In this document: one piece after another, positions 60,249-64,000 of the stretch
Numbering within the stretch: position 1 is the first letter of the stretch
How the letters are laid out: every line of letters starts with the position of its first letter
NCBI GenBank assembly: GCA_910588335.1
Contig: CAJUQV010000011.1
Location: 1 to 64,000, forward strand
DNA length: 64,000 nucleotides
Origin: an uncultured Ruminiclostridium sp.
GTDB lineage: Bacteria; Bacillota; Clostridia; Oscillospirales; Ruminococcaceae
Direction: 5' to 3'
Notes under the pieces: model-generated
The model's database searches: none
Seen by the model: only the letters and a program-made list of their open reading frames with translations
Told to the model about the DNA's origin: nothing
Translations under genes and position numbers: made by a program

Positions 60249-61578
60249 GACTGCAGTGAAGTCTCGCCTTCTGTTTAAATCCGAGTACCGGAAATACGGG
60301 ATTCGGATACCGTGCTTACTGACGGCGGTCTGTTTTTTAAGCGGCTGCACCGTTTTTGACGGTTCGCTGGAAAGCCTTATGTATCCTCCTAAGCTCACCG
60401 AAACCCAAACAGCCGTTTATAATGCCCTTAAATTGAGTACCGGGGATCAGATAGAATTGGTTTACCCCGCCGGCGGGGAGTACCGAAGCGCATTTGTTCT
60501 CTATGATCTGGACGGAGAAAAAACCGATGAGGCTATCGTCTTTTATCGCGAAAAAAATCTGTCGGAAAACGGAGAAAGCGGTTTAAGAATGAATCTTCTG
60601 GATCAGGATGGCGGAGTATGGACGTCGGTGACCGACAGACCCGTTGCAGGAACCAAAATAGAGAATGTAAACTTTTACAATTTTGACGGTACGGTAAGCG
60701 TGGGAGTGGTATGTTCGGTGCTTGCCCAGACGGAAAAGTCGCTGAGTCTTCTGAAATATTCCGACGGATATTTGGAGGAGCAGTTTAAAACCACCTTTAG
60801 CTTTATGGAAACCGACGATTTGGACAACGACGGCTTTGACGAGCTGTTTTACGTCAGCTATGACTCGGTGATGGGATACAGTCACGCCCGTGTTCTTGGT
60901 ACAACGGAAGCAGGTGAAGACGAAACCCGCCCGTCTCCCGAAGTGCTTTCCACAGTGCCTCTTTATCCCGACGTTTCGTCGGTACAGAGATTAAGCCGTC
61001 AGAAGCTCAACGAAAACGAAAGCCTGTTGTTTATTGATTACGCCAAAGGTGACAACGCATACGGAACCCAGATACTGTTAAGCTATAAGAACAACCTTAC
61101 CCAGGTTTTTTCCGAAAATCTCAGCCGCCGCTCCAACTCCTACACTCCCATTCTGTACAGCACGGATATCGACGGCGACGGCAGGATAGAAGCCCCCTCC
61201 ACCACAGCTTTCATAGGATACGAAAACCGCACGATTCCCGAACAGATTTTTTCGGTGGAATGGTATTGTACCGATACCGAGAACGGCAATACCGTAACCA
61301 AAAAATTCACCACTTACGTTAACGCCGACGGCGAATACGTTTTCTATGTTCCCGTCAGGTGGCAGGGGCTGGTAACGGCGGAAAAAAGCGGAAACATTGT
61401 AAGCTTCGTAAAATACGACAGCGAAAGTCTTGTCTTACTCTCGATATGCGTATCGGACGTCATTCCCGAGGGAACGGGCTGGAAAAAATATGACGATAAC
61501 ATATACGTTAAAAATTCCGAAAGCAGCGACCCAATGGTTCTTACCGACGATGAACTGAGAAACTGCCTGTGGATATAA
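60229..61578 (+). CDS. Lipoprotein with calcium-loop-like repeats
   Basis: A 449-residue protein. The signal peptide ends at lipobox FLSGC (about residue 40). The mature part has blade-like repeats with short Asp-rich loops: YDLDGEKTDEA, DDLDNDGFDEL and TDIDGDGRIEA, as in calcium-binding VCBS/FG-GAP-type propeller blades. It probably folds as a beta propeller on the cell surface; the ligand is unknown. It overlaps the preceding membrane protein gene. Confidence 0.78.
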   Translation: MMMKTRRTAVKSRLLFKSEYRKYGIRIPCLLTAVCFLSGCTVFDGSLESLMYPPKLTETQTAVYNALKLSTGDQIELVYPAGGEYRSAFVLYDLDGEKTDEAIVFYREKNLSENGESGLRMNLLDQDGGVWTSVTDRPVAGTKIENVNFYNFDGTVSVGVVCSVLAQTEKSLSLLKYSDGYLEEQFKTTFSFMETDDLDNDGFDELFYVSYDSVMGYSHARVLGTTEAGEDETRPSPEVLSTVPLYPDVSSVQRLSRQKLNENESLLFIDYAKGDNAYGTQILLSYKNNLTQVFSENLSRRSNSYTPILYSTDIDGDGRIEAPSTTAFIGYENRTIPEQIFSVEWYCTDTENGNTVTKKFTTYVNADGEYVFYVPVRWQGLVTAEKSGNIVSFVKYDSESLVLLSICVSDVIPEGTGWKKYDDNIYVKNSESSDPMVLTDDELRNCLWI

Positions 61579-61654
61579 ATTTGTCGTTTTCGATCGGATT
61601 TTGCCGCGTGCGGGGCACCTTTGCCGAACCGATTTGAAAAAAACATTGTAAGAG

Positions 61655-61754
61655 CCTGCCTTTGGTCAAGATATAGACAAATAATACGAATGACCAAAAA
61701 TTAGTGCTTCGGGTGCAATCTTCAGTCAACAACTTGATAAAAATCGGTATAAAC
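61655..61754 (+). repeat. Palindromic element family 1, copy m
   Basis: CTTTGGTCAAGATATAGAC...GAATGACCAAAAATTAGTGCTTCGGGTGCAATC, then TTCAGTCAACAACTTGATAAAAATCGGTATAA. It keeps the core ATTAGTGCTTCGGGTGCAATC and the TTTGGTCA / TGACCAAA stem. It lies upstream of the response regulator. Confidence 0.8.
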
Positions 61755-61818
61755 GTAAATATACGCGGTTTTCGGCATTGTGCCTGCTGCCGGCAAATCA
61801 CAGCGAAAGGATCATACC

Positions 61819-62511
61819 ATGCTCACCAAAAAAGTTTTAGTATGCGAGGACGAGGACGCCATACGCGACTTCGTGATAATAAACCTGAAAAGCGCGGGCT
61901 ATGAAGTAACGGGCGTAGACTGCGGCGAAAAAGCTCTTGAGGAATTCTCCAAGGGTAATTTTTCCGCCGCCATACTGGACATAATGATGCCCGGAATAAG
62001 CGGAGTGGAAGTATGCCGCAAAATCCGCGAAAGCGACGGAAAAATCGGCATAATAATGCTCACCGCCAAAAGTCAGGAAACCGACAAGATAGAAGGGCTG
62101 ACAAGCGGCGCCGACGATTATATCACAAAGCCCTTTTCTCCATCCGAGCTTGTGGCAAGGGTAGACGCCATGTATCGGAGAATAAGCTCCTACGAGCAGT
62201 CCTCCGACGGGAAGATTCTGAAAGCGGGGCCGTTCGCTTTGGATATTCAGAGCAGAAGCGTAAAAAAGAACGGAACCCCCATAGAGCTTACCCAGATAGA
62301 ATACGGACTTCTGGAATATTTCATACAGAATTCGGGAATAGCGCTGGACAGAAATACCATTCTCCGAAAGGTCTGGCACGATGAGTTTTTCAGCGACGAT
62401 AAAATAGTGGACGTTAACGTAAGGCGCTTAAGAATGAAAATAGAGGACGATCCCTCTTCCCCCGCGTTTATACAAACTGTCTGGGGCTACGGATATAAGT
62501 GGACGATTTAA
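61819..62511 (+). CDS. OmpR/PhoB-family response regulator
   Basis: A 230-residue regulator with an N-terminal receiver (acidic pocket around E10/D11, phosphorylation site D54 in ILDIMMPG, T82, K104 in TKPF) and a C-terminal winged helix (about 135-230; LTQIEYGLLEYF, VDVNVRRLRMKI, ending GYGYKWTI). ATG 61819 follows GAAAGGATC. The stop TAA is the edge of a family 3 element. The partner kinase follows about 200 bases later. The signal sensed is unknown. Confidence 0.93.
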   Translation: MLTKKVLVCEDEDAIRDFVIINLKSAGYEVTGVDCGEKALEEFSKGNFSAAILDIMMPGISGVEVCRKIRESDGKIGIIMLTAKSQETDKIEGLTSGADDYITKPFSPSELVARVDAMYRRISSYEQSSDGKILKAGPFALDIQSRSVKKNGTPIELTQIEYGLLEYFIQNSGIALDRNTILRKVWHDEFFSDDKIVDVNVRRLRMKIEDDPSSPAFIQTVWGYGYKWTI

Positions 62512-62574
62512 GGCAACACCGCGCAAAGACCGTGCTGCGCGTCTGCACCACAATCTTTGTGCGGTATTGCCTTA
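62509..62574 (+). repeat. Palindromic element family 3, copy 2, overlapping the regulator stop
   Basis: It begins TAAGGCAACACCGCGCAAAG and ends CTTTGTGCGGTATTGCCTTA, with nearly perfect pairing. The first three bases are the stop codon of the response regulator. The same layout occurs at 6056-6109. Confidence 0.85.
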
Positions 62575-62579
62575 AAATT

Positions 62580-62690
62580 TCTTGAATTGCGCCGGCAAGC
62601 CACGGAGTTTGAAAAAGTCACAAGAAATCTTTGCCTTGTCATCGTCATAATCTGCTCGAAAATCCACGTACAAATCCAATAAATATAAGC
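62580..62690 (+). repeat. Structured element family 2, copy C (partial), before the kinase gene
   Basis: GACAAGGCAAAG on the minus strand and the motif TTTTCGAGCAGATTATG match copy A in the distal half; the other half differs. Relative to the downstream gene it has the same orientation as copies A and B. Confidence 0.6.
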
Positions 62691-62714
62691 GGAAAATAGC
62701 GAAAAGGATCACAA

Positions 62715-64000
62715 ATGGCCGCAAAAAGAAAAAGCATAGCCACTCGCTGGTTTATTAACAGCTTCGGAATAATCGCAGTTATAATGCTTGTGGTAATAGT
62801 TGGGGTATATTTTTTTGCCCGTAATTATTATTACAGCTCTGTCAGCCGTTACCTGCGCTCCGAAGCCAGTGTGATACGCGGTGTGCTTACGAGGTTTTAC
62901 GAAAACTCCTCCTCCGATTATTCCGAGGAGATACGCTCCACAGTGGAGCATTTTGATAAAAAAGCGCTGATGGAGCTTATGGCGATAGATAAAAACGGGA
63001 ATATAGCCATTTCAAGCAGCGGCTTTTCCCCCGATGTGGAGCAGGAAATGCCGGACTATACCGCGGCTCTGAACAGTCCCGACGGCATCGGCGAATATGT
63101 GGGAAGCCTTAACAGAAGCTCGGTAAGCGAAAGGTACATGGCGGTATCGGTGCTGATAAGCACCGATATGAAGGACAAAAATTACAGCGCCATAAGAGTT
63201 ATGACCAGCCTTGAGGGCGTGGATACGCAGCTTGCCCGATTAAGTCTCGGCACCGCCGCGTTGGGTGCCTTTGTCTTGATATTGGTGCTTATTATCGGGC
63301 TTTATTTTGTACGTTCGATTATTCTGCCAATAAGAAAAATGGCGTCCTCCGCAAAAAAACTGGCGAAAGGCGATTTTTCCGAACACATAGACTTCAGGCG
63401 CGACGATGAGCTTGGCGAGCTGTGCCGAGCCTTCAATTATATGGCGGACGAGCTGGCAAACAGCGAAAAGATAAAAAACGATTTCATCAGCTCGGTATCC
63501 CACGAGCTGAGAACCCCCCTTACCGCAATCAAGGGCTGGAGCGAAACCATACTTGAAATGCGCAGCGCGGAAACTCTTATTAAAGGAATGCGGGTTATTA
63601 CCACAGAAACGGAGCGCCTATCCTCTATGGTGGAGGAGCTTTTGGACTTTTCGAGAATACAGAACAATCGCCTTATGCTTCAGAAGGATAACACAGATAT
63701 TTTGGCGGAATTAGCGGACGCGGTGCTGATATATACCGAAAGAGCCGCGAAAAACGGAATAAAAATAAATTATCACGAGCCCGACGGAGTCGCGATGATC
63801 TTCGGAGACAAGAACAGATTAAGGCAGGTTTTCCTGAATATAATAGACAATGCCGTAAAGTATACGGGAAATGACGGGGTTATCAACGTCGAGGCAGTTC
63901 TTAAGGAAAATTCCGTCGAAATAAAAGTGTCGGACAACGGCTGCGGAATAAGCGCAGAGGATCTCCCCAAGGTGAAAAACCGCTTTTATAAGGCGAACAA
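62715..64000 (+). CDS. Sensor histidine kinase (partial, cut by window end)
   Basis: The frame starts at ATG 62715 behind AAAAGGATC and is open to the window edge (428 codons visible). Two membrane helices (about 17-36 and 180-203) flank an extracellular sensor domain. A HAMP domain follows, then HisKA with the phospho-accepting H263 (SHELRTPLTAIKGW), and the start of the ATPase domain with the N box (NIIDNAVKYT) and G1 box (DNGCGI). It should phosphorylate the regulator encoded just upstream. The end is missing, so the last ATP-binding motifs are not seen. Confidence 0.93.
   Translation, partial: MAAKRKSIATRWFINSFGIIAVIMLVVIVGVYFFARNYYYSSVSRYLRSEASVIRGVLTRFYENSSSDYSEEIRSTVEHFDKKALMELMAIDKNGNIAISSSGFSPDVEQEMPDYTAALNSPDGIGEYVGSLNRSSVSERYMAVSVLISTDMKDKNYSAIRVMTSLEGVDTQLARLSLGTAALGAFVLILVLIIGLYFVRSIILPIRKMASSAKKLAKGDFSEHIDFRRDDELGELCRAFNYMADELANSEKIKNDFISSVSHELRTPLTAIKGWSETILEMRSAETLIKGMRVITTETERLSSMVEELLDFSRIQNNRLMLQKDNTDILAELADAVLIYTERAAKNGIKINYHEPDGVAMIFGDKNRLRQVFLNIIDNAVKYTGNDGVINVEAVLKENSVEIKVSDNGCGISAEDLPKVKNRFYKAN

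Noticed and set aside
1945..61754. CRISPR array or tRNA-like repeats
   Set aside because: The repeats are scattered singly between genes, with no regular spacing, and no tRNA arms or CCA ends were found; no tRNA gene was recognised in the window.

Overview
The window comes from a motile, endospore-forming Gram-positive bacterium of the class Clostridia, probably close to the Ruminococcaceae/Oscillospiraceae (family placement is inference). The main evidence is a fla/che operon of Firmicutes type with fliY and flbD, a CheC/CheD pair, the dipicolinate synthase genes dpaA and dpaB, a spoIID-like gene, a P RNA that looks like type A, AGGAGG-type ribosome binding sites and TTGACA/TATAAT-type promoters.

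Layout. 1-2.4 kb (minus) holds an AT-rich BceAB-type ABC transporter whose ATPase carries an N-terminal XRE helix-turn-helix. 2.4-3.5 kb is a VanY-like lipoprotein. 3.7-33.4 kb is one long minus-strand flagellar cluster read from right to left: flgB flgC fliE fliF fliG fliH fliI fliJ fliK flgD (TIGR02530-like gene) flgE flbD motA motB fliM fliY cheY fliO fliP fliQ fliR flhB flhA fliA, two rod genes, cheC, cheD. No fliL, flhF, flhG, cheA, cheW or cheB lies in it. 34.8-39.1 kb (plus) is a second-messenger block: a PilZ protein, a diguanylate cyclase, a ParA ATPase with an AT-hook tail, and a partner that may be a diverged ComFB-like protein. 39.5-42.4 kb holds fructose-bisphosphate aldolase, RNase P RNA and a polysaccharide deacetylase. 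42.8-51.8 kb (minus) holds pcrA, an SPFH protein, a YafQ/DinJ toxin-antitoxin pair, a giant acyl-CoA dehydratase activase-type protein and a small P-loop kinase. 51.8-56.2 kb (minus) holds two CAP-domain surface proteins and a FliB-type flagellin methylase. 56.4-59.1 kb holds dpaA, dpaB and spoIID. 59.4-64 kb (plus) holds a membrane protein/lipoprotein pair and an OmpR-type response regulator with its histidine kinase, which is cut by the window end.

How the genes work together. The operon builds the basal body, export apparatus, hook and motor. FliY, CheC, CheD and CheY tune switching. The PilZ/GGDEF block would set swimming by cyclic-di-GMP, and FliB would modify flagellin encoded elsewhere.

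The least explained feature is a set of at least five families of short palindromic elements between genes. In the largest family the stem sequence differs from copy to copy while both arms stay complementary. In eight places the stop codon of a gene is formed by, or lies within, the edge of an element. Another family, about 160 bp, lies just upstream of three genes in the same orientation, once directly after a perfect-consensus promoter.
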